64,000 nt of DNA from positions 4,402,001-4,466,000 of the forward strand of contig NZ_CP013747.1 in assembly GCF_001484605.1 (NCBI RefSeq), given 5' to 3'. Position 1 is the first letter of the stretch. Each line of letters begins with the position of its first letter. Below, piece by piece: positions 1 through 9,576 of this stretch. Origin of the DNA: Pseudarthrobacter sulfonivorans (GTDB lineage Bacteria > Actinomycetota > Actinomycetes > Actinomycetales > Micrococcaceae). The notes beneath the pieces were generated by a model. That model saw nothing but the letters and a program-made list of their open reading frames with translations, searched no databases and was not told where the DNA came from. The translations under genes were made by a program, and so were the position numbers.

Positions 1-188
1 TCGAGGTGCCGGCCATGGCCATCTCGTCCACGGACTGCCGTGTCCGTGTAGCCGGAAACAACCCCGTCTGGTACCTCGTGCCGGACGGAGTGGTCCAATA
101 CATCGCCAAATATGGTCTGTACGCCGAGGGATCAGATCCCGAGGACGTCCGAACTACCGAAACAGACGAGCCAGCCAGTACTGAATGA
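1..188 (+). CDS. nadD: Nicotinate-nucleotide adenylyltransferase, C-terminal end (partial)
   Basis: Only the last ~62 codons are in the window; the first complete codon is at position 3. The product transfers AMP from ATP to nicotinate mononucleotide in cytosolic NAD synthesis. The visible tail carries the family signature ISSTDCR followed by [14 protein letters not shown] and KYGLY, which is the closing STxxR motif and terminal helix of NadD. It is followed closely by a proline-rich membrane protein and rsfS, and nadD-rsfS linkage is common in bacteria. The last ~20 residues are acidic and look disordered. Identification is by motif and neighbourhood; the active-site HxGH half lies outside the window. 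Confidence 0.85.
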   Translation, partial: EVPAMAISSTDCRVRVAGNNPVWYLVPDGVVQYIAKYGLYAEGSDPEDVRTTETDEPASTE

Positions 189-195
189 GTCCTCA

Positions 196-1509
196 ATGAG
201 TCAGGAAAAGCCCCCCGTCCGCAGCCGCCGCGAACTGCGGCAGGCCAGAGATGAGAACACGGCTCCCGGGTCCAACGGCCCGGGCCAGGTTTCGCCTGCC
301 TCAAAACAACGGCGCGCGGCTGACGCCCCGGTGGATTCCGTCCCCGAGCAGTCCCAAGCGCAGCGGTCCTCGCAGATCCGGGCCCGCGACCGCGCGGCGC
401 TGCGTGCCATCAAGGAACTCGAGGAGAAAGAGGGCCAGCTTTCCGCAGGAGGCCCTCCCACGCGCAGGCAGTTGCGGCTTCAGCAGCTGAAGGAACAGGC
501 CGTCACCTCGGCCAATCCCATCATTCCCGCTCCCATGGGGCAGCCTTTGCCAAGCCAACCCGCGCCGAGGCAATCTGGGCCGAGCCAACCTAAGCCAGGC
601 CAAGCCAAGCCGGCCCCAACGAAGCCAGCCCCAACGAAGCCAGGCCAAGACACTGCTGTATCCGCCGATATGGCCGGGCCCGCCGCGCCGGCGAACGGTG
701 CAGGTGTTCCGGCTGGCATGAGCGTGGAGCAGGCACTCGCAGCCCGCACGCTCATTGCCGAGCAGGCCAAGAATCAGCTGGCCAAGATGGAACACATCGC
801 CTCGCTGGACCCCGAAGCAGTGGATCCGGACATTCTTGCGGAACAGATCGCCTTGGCCGAGCGCGCGGCGGTGCTGAACCGCCGGGCGATGGCCAAGCGG
901 AAGCTGGCCGAGCAGGCCGCCCCTGCACAGCCAGTATCAGTACCCACGCAGGCTGCCAATCCGCAGGCCGCGGCCACCCAATCCGTTCCCCAGACGGGCC
1001 CGGCCACCGCCGACAACCTGGCCATGGTCACGCCGCTGGAATTCGTGCAGGTACCCGGCGTCGACCGTCCTGTGATGAAACCCCCGGCGACCTCCTACGT
1101 GCCGTTGGCGACCCAGGCCGGACCTAAGGTCCGGCCTGGCGGCAAGGGCCGCCGGCCGTCCACTACGTCCAAAGAGCCGGCCGCGGGTTCTGCGCAGGCG
1201 GCCGCTTCGGGCCGTTCCAGGGTGATCGCCCGTGCGGAAGCTGCTGCCAGGGCCGCCGCGGCACCGAAGCGCGTCGTCCCCGTCCAGCCCACCGTGGCCG
1301 ATACACCAATGGGGGAGCCGGACGATCTGTTCGATGACCTGCCGCGCATCCCGGCACGGTCAGCACACGGGCTGGAGCCGCTGGATGCGGCAACGGCCGG
1401 CCTGGCCCGTGCGAAGCGGCTCAGGCTTATGCAGGTCCTCGTCCTGGCTTTTGGGATCGTGGCCCTTATTTCCGGCGTTATCCTCATCGTCAGCGGCATC
1501 TCCAGCTGA
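196..1509 (+). CDS. Proline/alanine-rich protein with one C-terminal membrane helix
   Basis: I do not recognise a named family. The 437-residue product begins with a basic RSRRELRQAR segment, then has long Pro/Ala/Gln-rich stretches with short repeats of the type KPAPT and QPKPGQ near residues 125-160, a more helical part around residues 180-245, and one hydrophobic segment at the very C-terminus (about residues 408-437) preceded by basic residues. This suggests a tail-anchored protein with a long cytoplasmic disordered region. The start at 196 is chosen because upstream in-frame codons overlap the nadD tail without a ribosome site. It lies between nadD and rsfS and is probably cotranscribed with them. 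Confidence 0.75.
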   Translation: MSQEKPPVRSRRELRQARDENTAPGSNGPGQVSPASKQRRAADAPVDSVPEQSQAQRSSQIRARDRAALRAIKELEEKEGQLSAGGPPTRRQLRLQQLKEQAVTSANPIIPAPMGQPLPSQPAPRQSGPSQPKPGQAKPAPTKPAPTKPGQDTAVSADMAGPAAPANGAGVPAGMSVEQALAARTLIAEQAKNQLAKMEHIASLDPEAVDPDILAEQIALAERAAVLNRRAMAKRKLAEQAAPAQPVSVPTQAANPQAAATQSVPQTGPATADNLAMVTPLEFVQVPGVDRPVMKPPATSYVPLATQAGPKVRPGGKGRRPSTTSKEPAAGSAQAAASGRSRVIARAEAAARAAAAPKRVVPVQPTVADTPMGEPDDLFDDLPRIPARSAHGLEPLDAATAGLARAKRLRLMQVLVLAFGIVALISGVILIVSGISS

Positions 1510-1556
1510 CCACGCAACGCCCTTTTACGAAGCTTTAGAAAACTACAAGGAGTCCC

Positions 1557-1958
1557 ATGACTGCAACAGATTCATCCATCGCCATAGCCCGCCAAGCCGC
1601 CAAGGCAGCCGCGGACAAGATTGCCCACGACATTGTGGCCCTCGATGTCAGCGAACGGCTGGCACTGGCAGACGTCTTCCTCATCGCATCCGCGCCGAGC
1701 GAGCGCCAGGTCAACGCCATCGTTGACGGCATCGAAGAAGAACTTTCCAAGCAGGACCTCCGTCCGGTACGCCGCGAAGGCCGCTCCGGCGGGCGCTGGG
1801 TACTGCTGGATTACTCGGACATCGTCATCCACGTCCAGCATGAAGAGGACCGCGTTTTCTACGCCCTGGAGCGCCTGTGGAAGGACTGCCCGGTAGTTGA
1901 CCTGCAGCTGGGCGAGGACACTTCAGCCAAGGCGACGGCGGCCTCCGACTCCGAATAG
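1557..1958 (+). CDS. rsfS: Ribosomal silencing factor RsfS
   Basis: A 133-residue member of the RsfS/Iojap family, which binds ribosomal protein L14 and blocks joining of 30S and 50S subunits when nutrients are short. Family features are visible: the DIVALDVSERLALADVF segment, the SERQVNAIVDGIEEEL helix, and the RREGRSGGRWVLLDYSD...IVIHVQ core with the later FYALERLW. The length fits the family. AAGGAG lies just before the ATG. It closes the nadD cluster and is followed by a tRNA gene and a strong terminator. The acidic, serine/alanine-rich last ~15 residues are probably flexible. Confidence 0.93.
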   Translation: MTATDSSIAIARQAAKAAADKIAHDIVALDVSERLALADVFLIASAPSERQVNAIVDGIEEELSKQDLRPVRREGRSGGRWVLLDYSDIVIHVQHEEDRVFYALERLWKDCPVVDLQLGEDTSAKATAASDSE

Positions 1959-2058
1959 CAGGCCTTGCCGGCCCGAATATGCCCGATTTGGAATTTTCGG
2001 AAAAGATGGTCTAAGATATTTGAGTTGCTCCGGGGAGACCGCGGAGTAACGAAGGTCC

Positions 2059-2131
2059 GGGGCTGTGGCGCAGCTGGTAGCGCACCTGCATGGCATGCAG
2101 GGGGTCAGGGGTTCGAGTCCCCTCAGCTCCA
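2059..2131 (+). tRNA. tRNA-Ala (anticodon GGC)
   Basis: A full cloverleaf can be drawn: acceptor GGGGCTG pairs with CAGCTCC (one G-T pair), anticodon stem CCTGC/GCAGG encloses loop ATGGCAT with anticodon GGC, and GGTTCGAGTCC forms the T arm. The next bases are CCG, so the 3' CCA is not encoded here. An identical 73-base gene lies at 18493-18565. Confidence 0.95.
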
Positions 2132-2137
2132 CCGGAT

Positions 2138-2173
2138 AATCCGCCGGAATCGAAAGATTCCGGCGGATTTTTT
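2138..2173 (+). terminator. Rho-independent terminator after tRNA-Ala
   Basis: A 14-bp perfect stem, AATCCGCCGGAATC with its complement, closes a GAAA tetraloop and runs directly into six T residues. It ends the tRNA transcript and separates it from the large operon downstream. Confidence 0.92.
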
Positions 2174-2450
2174 GTGTACCCAGCAAAGTCCGGGGCTTAT
2201 GCCCAGACCTGGGCTTTGAAGGTCCGGATATGTGAACATGCTTGGGAATCTTGCGGTGCCGGAGATTACCGCACCCATTCCGCGCAGTTCCCCGCACCAT
2301 TCTGAGAGCCGTGTCCCATTTGACTCGCAATTGCGTCATAAATGTGCAACAGAGAAAATTGCCGCCAATTCGTGAACTTCCGGGTGATACATTTTCCCCA
2401 TCATCTGGAGGACGGACTCGGTAAGTCTGCGCTGACCAGGGGCATTCAGC

Positions 2451-5400
2451 TTGGGGGAACGATTGTCTTTTTTGGGTGCGCGTGGAAAGTCCTTGTGCGC
2501 CGTCGCGCTACTGACGGCATTAAGCCTGGTTATTACGCTCTGTGCGTTTATCTACGAAGGTCACAAAACCACAGATGTTGAACTGAACGACGGCGGCGTG
2601 TGGGTAACCAAGCCGGCCAGCCTCCTCGTCGGTCACCTCAATTACCAGGCCCAGGTCCTTGACTCGGGGCTCAAATCAAAATCCAGCGAGGTGGAACTCC
2701 TCCAGAGCGGCAATACGGTTCTCACCCATGACCGCGCTAATGCCACCCTGAATGCCGTTGATCCGGCCAACGTCATTCTCGGCACGGATATCAAGGTTTC
2801 GCCGTCCGCCGTACTTGCCCTCGGCGGGCAGACAGTCGCTGCCTTGGACGCCGCCACCGGCAAGATCTTCTCCACCGTTGCCGATCAACTCTCATCGCTC
2901 ACCATGGACACCGGCGCTGAACCGTTGGCGGAGCTGGGGGCCAATGCGACGATCACCGTCGGCACTGACGGAACCATCCGGGCTGCATCCAGCGAAAACG
3001 GTCAAGTAATGACCATCCCCGTAACCGGGCAAGGCGCCTTTGGCGCGCCGTCGCAGGAGACCCTCCAGGGAATCACTCCGGAATCCAAGCTATCTGTCGC
3101 GGCTGTGGGCAGCCAGACTGTTGTTTTCGATTCCCACACGTCCACCCTCTTCCTGCCGGGCGGCAAGTCAGTCAAAGTGGACAACGCCGAAGGTGCCGTC
3201 CTGCAGCAGAGTGGCCCGGACAACGACTCCGTTGTGATTGCCACCGCCACTGGCCTCGTCACACAGCCACTCGACGGTGGGCAGGCGGTCATTACGGACA
3301 CCGGCGCCAAGGGCAGCGCCATTGCTCCGGTCCACCTGCGCGGCTGTTCATACGCCGCCTGGAACGGTTCCGGAAAGTATGTCCGCGACTGCCGTGGCGA
3401 AAGCGATGACCTCCTCAAGGACCTTGAGAAGACTCAAACCCGCAGCGAGTTGGTGTTCAGGGTCAACAGGGATGTTGTAGTGCTGAACGACCTTTCCAGC
3501 GGTGTCGTGTGGCTCGTCAACCAGAACATGGTTATGGCCAACAACTGGGACGACGTCAAACCCCTGCCGGACAAAGACGACGAGGAACAGGAGGAGGACT
3601 CTCCCACCGAGTCTCTGTCCAATTCCCTGCCCAAACGCGAGGACCAGAACCGGGTTCCCGTGGCCCAGGACGACCAGCTGGGCGTACGCCCGGGCCGCAC
3701 GATCATCCTGTCAGTCCTGGACAACGACAACGATCCTGACGGAGACCTCCTGACAGCAAGAGTGGTAGGCGAAGGTCCGAAAATCGGATCGGTCCAACCG
3801 ATCTATGGTGGCAAGGCGCTGCAGATTGATGTCAGGGATGAGGCTTCGGGAACCGATGGTTTCCGCTACAAAATTTCCGACGGTCGGGGTGGCGAGGCGG
3901 AAGCATCCGTTTCCCTGACAGTGACTGCTGCCGGCTCCAACAAGGCTCCTGTCCAAAAGCGCATCCCAAGCCTCGTGCTTGAGCAGGGCGGGACCGGGAC
4001 CATGAACGTGCTGGGGGACTGGACGGATCCCGACGGCGACGACCTGTTCCTCGCCGCCGCCGCCACGTCGGGCACAGGCGATCTAGAGTTCAGCGCGGAC
4101 GGCGTGGTCACATACAAGGCCACCGGTGACGTCCTCGGGCCACAGGAAATGTCCATCGTTGTTTCTGACGGACAGGACAGCAGCGACGGCACCATGCGCG
4201 TTGATGTCCGGGCAGTGGGCACCACCAAACCCATCGCGAATCCCGATCACGTCACGATCATCGCCGGGCAGGCCGGGACAGTGACCCCACTGCTCAACGA
4301 TGTCAGCCCAAGCGGGAGCCCGCTGAGGCTGGCCAAAGTGGATGAGTCCGCCGGATTGACGCTCACCCCGGACTACTCGGCAGGAACATTCGTGGTGACT
4401 GCTGCCTCGCCCGGAACCTATTACGTCCAGTATTTGGCCACTGACGGACCCGGATCCGCCCTTGGCCTGGTGCGCGTGGATGTCCAGGAGGCCAGCGCCG
4501 GATCCCTTCCGCCGATCGCGGTCCGGGACGTGGCACTGCTGCCCGTTGGCCGCGACACTCTGGTGGACGTCCTGCAGAATGACTCTGATCCTGCCGGCGG
4601 CATCCTGGTGGTCCAGTCTGTTTCCGTACCCGCTCAGTCCGGGCTCAATGTCGCCGTGCTCGAACACAGGGTCCTGCGGATTTCAGACCTCTCCGGCATC
4701 GCCGGCCCCACGAGCATCGGCTACACCGTTTCGAATGGCGCGTTGACAGCCAAGGGGGAGGTACTGGTTATTCCAGTCCCGGCTCCGTCGAAGCTTCAGC
4801 CTCCTGTTGCGGTTGACGACACCGCCACTGTCCGGGCCGGCGATGTTGTGTCAATCCCGGTGCTGGACAACGACCACCATCCCAACGGGGACACCATCTC
4901 CCTTGATCCCGACCTTATCCAGCCGTTTATCGATCCGAACGACGGCGACATGTTCATCGCCGAGAATTCGCTGAAGTTCCGGGCGGGAAACACTGCCAAA
5001 ACGGTGTACGCCACGTACGAAGTGGTGGACTCACTAGGCCAGAAGGATTCCGGCTACGTGACCATCCGTATCGTTGGCCCGAACGCGGAAACCAACACAC
5101 CGCCGCGGCCACTTGACGCGACAGCTCGGGTCCTGGCCGGAAGCACTGTCCGCATCCCCATCTCCATGAACCAGATCGATCCTGATGGGGACTCAGTGGA
5201 ACTCCTGGGACAGGTGTCGGCACCGGTCAAGGGGAGAATCGTCGAGGTCGGTGCGAGCTGGCTGGTCTATGAAGCCTTCGAGGACTCGGCAGGCACAGAT
5301 ACGTTTACGTACTCGGTGCGGGACCGACTGGGCGCGGAAGCGCAGGCCACAGTTCTGGTGGGCATCTCGCTGCCTTCGGCCAGCAACCAGAAGCCCTATC

Positions 5401-8400
5401 CGGTCAAGGACGTCTACACTGTCCGTCCGGGGCGCCAAGTGGTTGTGCCGGTCCTGGTCAATGACACAGATCCTGACGGTGACGTGCTGTCGCTCGTGGC
5501 AGATGGGCTCGACGTCCCGGCCGGCATGCAGGCCAGGGTGGTCTCAAGCCGAGTCCTTGTTGACGCCCCGGAATCACCAGGGATCTTCACCATCCGTTAC
5601 AGGGTGCAGGACACCTGGGGCGCCGAGGCCGACGGCGTTTTGCAGGTGACCGTCTCTGCCGACGCCAAGCTGGAAGCTCCGATCGCCAGGGACGACCGTG
5701 TCCCGGCCGCAGAGATTGCGGGAAAGCAGTCTGTCACCGTCCAGGTCCTTGCCAACGATGAAGATCCCGACGGCGTGGCCTCCCAGCTCAGGGTGGGCGT
5801 CAAGGATGCGTCGGCAACGGTGCTGGCTGACGGAGTGGTGGAAGTCCAGCTCCAGCCCACCGCACAGACCGTCGTGTATACCGTGACAGACGCGGACGGA
5901 CTCACGGCTTCCGCCTTCGTTTTCGTCCCGGGCTCAGACCGCAGCAGGCCCAGCCTAAAGCTGCCGATCAAGCCGGTTGAAGTGAAGAGTGGCGAGCCCG
6001 TCACCATCAGCCTCGCCGACTACGTCAACGTTGGAGAGGGAAAGACGCCGCGGATCACTGTGGCCGAAAGCGTCAAAGCCGCACATTCCAACGGCGAACC
6101 GTTGGTCAAGGACGAGTCGCATCTCGTGTACACGTCAGTGCAGGACTACGCGGGAGCGGACGCCGTCAGCTTTGAAGTGACCGACGGCAACGGACCGGAC
6201 GATCCCACCGGCACAAAAGCTGTGCTGTCGCTGCCCATCACCGTCCTGAGCCCGTCCAATAGGCCGCCCACGTTCGTTGGCGGAAGCGTCGAAGTGGCTC
6301 CCGGTGAATCGGCCCAGCGAGTCAGCCTGGCTGCAATGTCCAAGGACAACGATCCGGGCGACCTGGAACGTCTGGCCTTCAAGGTAACCGGTGGGGTGCC
6401 AGCCGGAGTGACCGCCGCCGTCGAAGGCCAGGAACTCCTGGTAAGTGCGGCCAAGGAAACGTCGAAGGGGACCTCGGGCACCATCCAGATTGAAGTGACC
6501 GACGGAAAGTCGAATCCCGTGACCGGCATTGTGGAAGTCAAGGTGACAGGTTCCACCCGGCCGCTGGCCACGGCAACCGACGATGTCCTCACCGACGCCC
6601 AGCAGGGCAAGCCGAGCAGCGTTGCTGTGCTGGCCAACGACACCAACCCGTTCCCGGACCAGGCACTCAAGCTCGTGTCCGCCATGGTGGAAACCGGTAC
6701 CGGGACGGCCACCGTTTCGGGAACCGAGGTTGTGGTGACTCCTGGCGGTGACTTCGTGGGAACCATGGTGGTGCGGTACCGGATCGCCGACGCCACGGGA
6801 GATCCCGAGCGCGAGGTTGATGGCCGCATTAGGCTGACGGTCAAGGGCAAACCCGATGCGCCGTCAACGCCGAGTGTTGCCTCGATCCAGGACCGTACGG
6901 TTGTCCTGTCCTGGGCGCCGGCGTCGAACAACGGCGCGGAAATCACGGGATACACGGTCAAGTCCGCGCAGGGATTCAGCCAGGCGTGCGCCACCACTAC
7001 GTGCACCCTGAGCGGCCTGACAAACGACGTCGAATACACCTTCACGGTAACGGCCAAGAACTCAGTAGGGGAGTCGCAGCCCTCTCCCGCGTCCGCCCCT
7101 GCCCGACCGGATGCGAGGCCAACAGCGCCTGCGGCGCCCACGCTTAAGTACGGAGATAAGCAGATCGAGGTGTCCTGGCCCACGCCCGCCAGCCCCGGCT
7201 CCGCTGTGTCTTCCTACACGGTAGAAATTTCCGGTGCCTTTGCGGGTGCCTCGCAGCGCACAGCGACAGGAAATTCGGTGACCTGGACGGGACTGGACAA
7301 CGGGTCCAGCTACCAGTTCCGCGTGCAGGCCCATAACAAGGCCCCGCAGCCCTCAGAGTGGGGACCCTACGGCGGGGACCCCGTGAACAGTGTTCCGGCT
7401 GGCATCCCCGGTGCCCCGGGAACCCCCACCACTGAACGTCTGAGCCCTGTGGGCAGCCAGGCGCAGCTCCGGGTCTCATGGGCCGCCGCCAACCCCAATG
7501 GTGACCCGGTTTCCGGCTACTCCCTGAACGTGCTGAGAGGCGGTGCCGTAGTTCAGACGGTGGCCGTTCCTGCCGGCCAGCTGTCACAGGCGGTTTCCGT
7601 GGATACATCCTCCACGGACTACACGTTCACCGTGACCGCCCGGAACAAGGCCGGGGCCTCCAACGCCAGCGCTCCGTCGGCACCGCGGCGGGCCTTTGTG
7701 CCACCCGGAGCTCCCACCAATGTTGTGGCCACTGCGGGAGACAACCAGGTATCCGTGACGTACACGCCAGGATCGGCCAACGGAGCAAACGCGAACGAAA
7801 TCAGCTACCAGTTCAGTGTCAGCGGCGGCGCCTGGCGGTCCGACTGGGTGAACAACCGCATCACGGCCGGAGTGCCGAACAACGGGCAGTACTCCATCGC
7901 CGTCCGCGGCGTCACAACGCTCGACGGCGAACGCTACGAGGGTTCACCTTCCGCGCCGTCGAATTCTGTTGCCCCCTACGGGCCTATAGGTCAGCCCGGC
8001 GTAACGGCCAACGGCAACAGCCAGACCGTCACGTTCAACTGGTCAGCCCCGGCCCGGAACGGCCGCGACATCGTCAGCATGGAGGTCAACGTGGACGGCG
8101 GCGGCTGGTCCGGCGTCGGTGTTGGCAGCGGCAGCCGCGAGGTCGGCAACGGCTATTCACAAACGCACAGCATCCAGGTACGTGCCACCGACGCCGCCGG
8201 CCAGTCGAGCACAAATTCGGCCTCCGCCCGAAGCCAGGACCCGCCGCCTAAGGAAGCGTGGATCTCGAGGGGCCAAAACTATACAGGAAATGCGTACAAC
8301 GTTGTTGTCAACACGCGGAACTTCCCTGCAGGTAATTACCGGTATACGTGCCGCGCCGACGGCTCGCCGGGCGGCTGGCCGAACGGCACCAACATGGCAC

Positions 8401-8537
8401 CTGTGTATTTCCCCGCTAACGGCTCCGTCCAGCTGAACTGCTGGACCGATTATGGCGGGCAAGGGCACGAGTGGATTGAGGTCGAAATTATTGGCGTCAT
8501 GACCACCACCCGCTACCAGGGTCAGGGCGCATGGTAA
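2451..8537 (+). CDS. Giant secreted/anchored Ig-like and FN3 repeat protein (2028 aa)
   Basis: An extracellular multidomain protein, probably an adhesin or wall-organising factor. A basic N-terminus and a hydrophobic helix (about residues 15-35) act as signal anchor. Residues ~40-330 form a beta-rich region without a clear family. From ~400 to ~1465 about eleven repeats of ~96 residues follow, many with a cadherin/VCBS-like DNDxDPDGD calcium-type loop. From ~1467 to ~1930 there are about five FN3 domains, then a ~95-residue C-terminal domain with a cysteine pair. The only start after the in-frame stop at 2433 is TTG 2451 (AGGGG upstream) or TTG 2463. It is the first gene of a tight operon ending with a Ser/Thr kinase. 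No LPXTG motif is seen. Confidence 0.9.
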   Translation: MGERLSFLGARGKSLCAVALLTALSLVITLCAFIYEGHKTTDVELNDGGVWVTKPASLLVGHLNYQAQVLDSGLKSKSSEVELLQSGNTVLTHDRANATLNAVDPANVILGTDIKVSPSAVLALGGQTVAALDAATGKIFSTVADQLSSLTMDTGAEPLAELGANATITVGTDGTIRAASSENGQVMTIPVTGQGAFGAPSQETLQGITPESKLSVAAVGSQTVVFDSHTSTLFLPGGKSVKVDNAEGAVLQQSGPDNDSVVIATATGLVTQPLDGGQAVITDTGAKGSAIAPVHLRGCSYAAWNGSGKYVRDCRGESDDLLKDLEKTQTRSELVFRVNRDVVVLNDLSSGVVWLVNQNMVMANNWDDVKPLPDKDDEEQEEDSPTESLSNSLPKREDQNRVPVAQDDQLGVRPGRTIILSVLDNDNDPDGDLLTARVVGEGPKIGSVQPIYGGKALQIDVRDEASGTDGFRYKISDGRGGEAEASVSLTVTAAGSNKAPVQKRIPSLVLEQGGTGTMNVLGDWTDPDGDDLFLAAAATSGTGDLEFSADGVVTYKATGDVLGPQEMSIVVSDGQDSSDGTMRVDVRAVGTTKPIANPDHVTIIAGQAGTVTPLLNDVSPSGSPLRLAKVDESAGLTLTPDYSAGTFVVTAASPGTYYVQYLATDGPGSALGLVRVDVQEASAGSLPPIAVRDVALLPVGRDTLVDVLQNDSDPAGGILVVQSVSVPAQSGLNVAVLEHRVLRISDLSGIAGPTSIGYTVSNGALTAKGEVLVIPVPAPSKLQPPVAVDDTATVRAGDVVSIPVLDNDHHPNGDTISLDPDLIQPFIDPNDGDMFIAENSLKFRAGNTAKTVYATYEVVDSLGQKDSGYVTIRIVGPNAETNTPPRPLDATARVLAGSTVRIPISMNQIDPDGDSVELLGQVSAPVKGRIVEVGASWLVYEAFEDSAGTDTFTYSVRDRLGAEAQATVLVGISLPSASNQKPYPVKDVYTVRPGRQVVVPVLVNDTDPDGDVLSLVADGLDVPAGMQARVVSSRVLVDAPESPGIFTIRYRVQDTWGAEADGVLQVTVSADAKLEAPIARDDRVPAAEIAGKQSVTVQVLANDEDPDGVASQLRVGVKDASATVLADGVVEVQLQPTAQTVVYTVTDADGLTASAFVFVPGSDRSRPSLKLPIKPVEVKSGEPVTISLADYVNVGEGKTPRITVAESVKAAHSNGEPLVKDESHLVYTSVQDYAGADAVSFEVTDGNGPDDPTGTKAVLSLPITVLSPSNRPPTFVGGSVEVAPGESAQRVSLAAMSKDNDPGDLERLAFKVTGGVPAGVTAAVEGQELLVSAAKETSKGTSGTIQIEVTDGKSNPVTGIVEVKVTGSTRPLATATDDVLTDAQQGKPSSVAVLANDTNPFPDQALKLVSAMVETGTGTATVSGTEVVVTPGGDFVGTMVVRYRIADATGDPEREVDGRIRLTVKGKPDAPSTPSVASIQDRTVVLSWAPASNNGAEITGYTVKSAQGFSQACATTTCTLSGLTNDVEYTFTVTAKNSVGESQPSPASAPARPDARPTAPAAPTLKYGDKQIEVSWPTPASPGSAVSSYTVEISGAFAGASQRTATGNSVTWTGLDNGSSYQFRVQAHNKAPQPSEWGPYGGDPVNSVPAGIPGAPGTPTTERLSPVGSQAQLRVSWAAANPNGDPVSGYSLNVLRGGAVVQTVAVPAGQLSQAVSVDTSSTDYTFTVTARNKAGASNASAPSAPRRAFVPPGAPTNVVATAGDNQVSVTYTPGSANGANANEISYQFSVSGGAWRSDWVNNRITAGVPNNGQYSIAVRGVTTLDGERYEGSPSAPSNSVAPYGPIGQPGVTANGNSQTVTFNWSAPARNGRDIVSMEVNVDGGGWSGVGVGSGSREVGNGYSQTHSIQVRATDAAGQSSTNSASARSQDPPPKEAWISRGQNYTGNAYNVVVNTRNFPAGNYRYTCRADGSPGGWPNGTNMAPVYFPANGSVQLNCWTDYGGQGHEWIEVEIIGVMTTTRYQGQGAW

Positions 8538-8601
8538 TGCCCCGCCCCATGGCCCACAGCCGCATCTTCAACGGCAGCACATCAAACGAAGGAACGACGA
8601 A

Positions 8602-9576
8602 ATGGCACTGACAACGGAACACGCCGCGTGGTTTGCGGACACGTTTGCGAAGCTTGTTGACAACGTGGGACTGGCTGTCCTGGGCAAACCCGAGACCATC
8701 CGGCTTGTCTGCACGGCCCTGTTGGCTGAAGGGCACGTGCTCCTGGAGGACGCCCCCGGTACGGGCAAGACGTCACTCGCCCGTGCCCTCGCGGCCAGTG
8801 TCCAGGGCACCAACAACCGCATCCAGTTCACGCCTGACCTGCTGCCATCCGACGTCACGGGCGTGACCATCTACGATCAGCAGACCCGGCAGTTCGACTT
8901 CCACAAGGGGCCGATCTTCGCCTCGATTGTGCTGGCCGATGAGATCAACCGTGCATCGCCCAAGACACAATCCGCGCTGCTGGAGGTCATGGAGGAATCC
9001 AGGGTGACCGTAGACGGTGTGGGGCACGAGGTGGGCCGGCCCTTTATGGTCATCGCCACCCAGAACCCGATCGAGCAGGCCGGCACCTACCGGCTTCCGG
9101 AAGCCCAGCTTGACCGGTTCCTGATCAAGACGTCCATCGGATTCCCGGACCTCGATTCGGCCGAGAAGATCCTGGCCGGCGCGGCGGTCCGTAACCCCGC
9201 CGGAACACTGAGCCCCGTAGTCACCACCAAGGCGGTTGCAGACATGGCGGACTTGGCCGCGCGGGTCCACGTGGACGGCGCGGTGTTGAGGTACACCGCC
9301 CAACTGGCCCAGGAAACCCGCCACGCGCCCGAAACGCAGCTCGGCGTCTCAATTCGAGGCAGCCTCGCCATGATCCGGGCGGCCAAGGTCTGGGCGGCAG
9401 CGAACGGCCGGAACTACGTCCTGCCGGACGACATCAAGCGGCTCGCCGCACCGGTCTGGACGCACCGCATCACCATCGACCCGGAGGCCGAGTTTACCGG
9501 CATGACCGCGGAAAAGGTGCTGTCCAGGGTGCTCGCCGATGTGGCTGCGCCACTGGCCAAGCAGCCGGTTGGATGA
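8602..9576 (+). CDS. MoxR-type AAA+ ATPase (operon 1)
   Basis: A 324-residue AAA_3 ATPase, a cytosolic chaperone-like motor that usually acts on a VWA or membrane partner encoded beside it. Walker A is APGTGKTS with Lys56; Walker B is VLADEIN with Asp113-Glu114; the sensor region ATQNPIEQAGTYRLPEAQLDRF is typical of MoxR. It starts 64 bases after the giant Ig-like gene and overlaps the DUF58 gene by four bases (ATGA), so translation is likely coupled. The neighbourhood (DUF58, transglutaminase-like protein) is the classic MoxR set. A second MoxR with a different Walker A (GLAKT) lies at 27651. Confidence 0.93.
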   Translation: MALTTEHAAWFADTFAKLVDNVGLAVLGKPETIRLVCTALLAEGHVLLEDAPGTGKTSLARALAASVQGTNNRIQFTPDLLPSDVTGVTIYDQQTRQFDFHKGPIFASIVLADEINRASPKTQSALLEVMEESRVTVDGVGHEVGRPFMVIATQNPIEQAGTYRLPEAQLDRFLIKTSIGFPDLDSAEKILAGAAVRNPAGTLSPVVTTKAVADMADLAARVHVDGAVLRYTAQLAQETRHAPETQLGVSIRGSLAMIRAAKVWAAANGRNYVLPDDIKRLAAPVWTHRITIDPEAEFTGMTAEKVLSRVLADVAAPLAKQPVG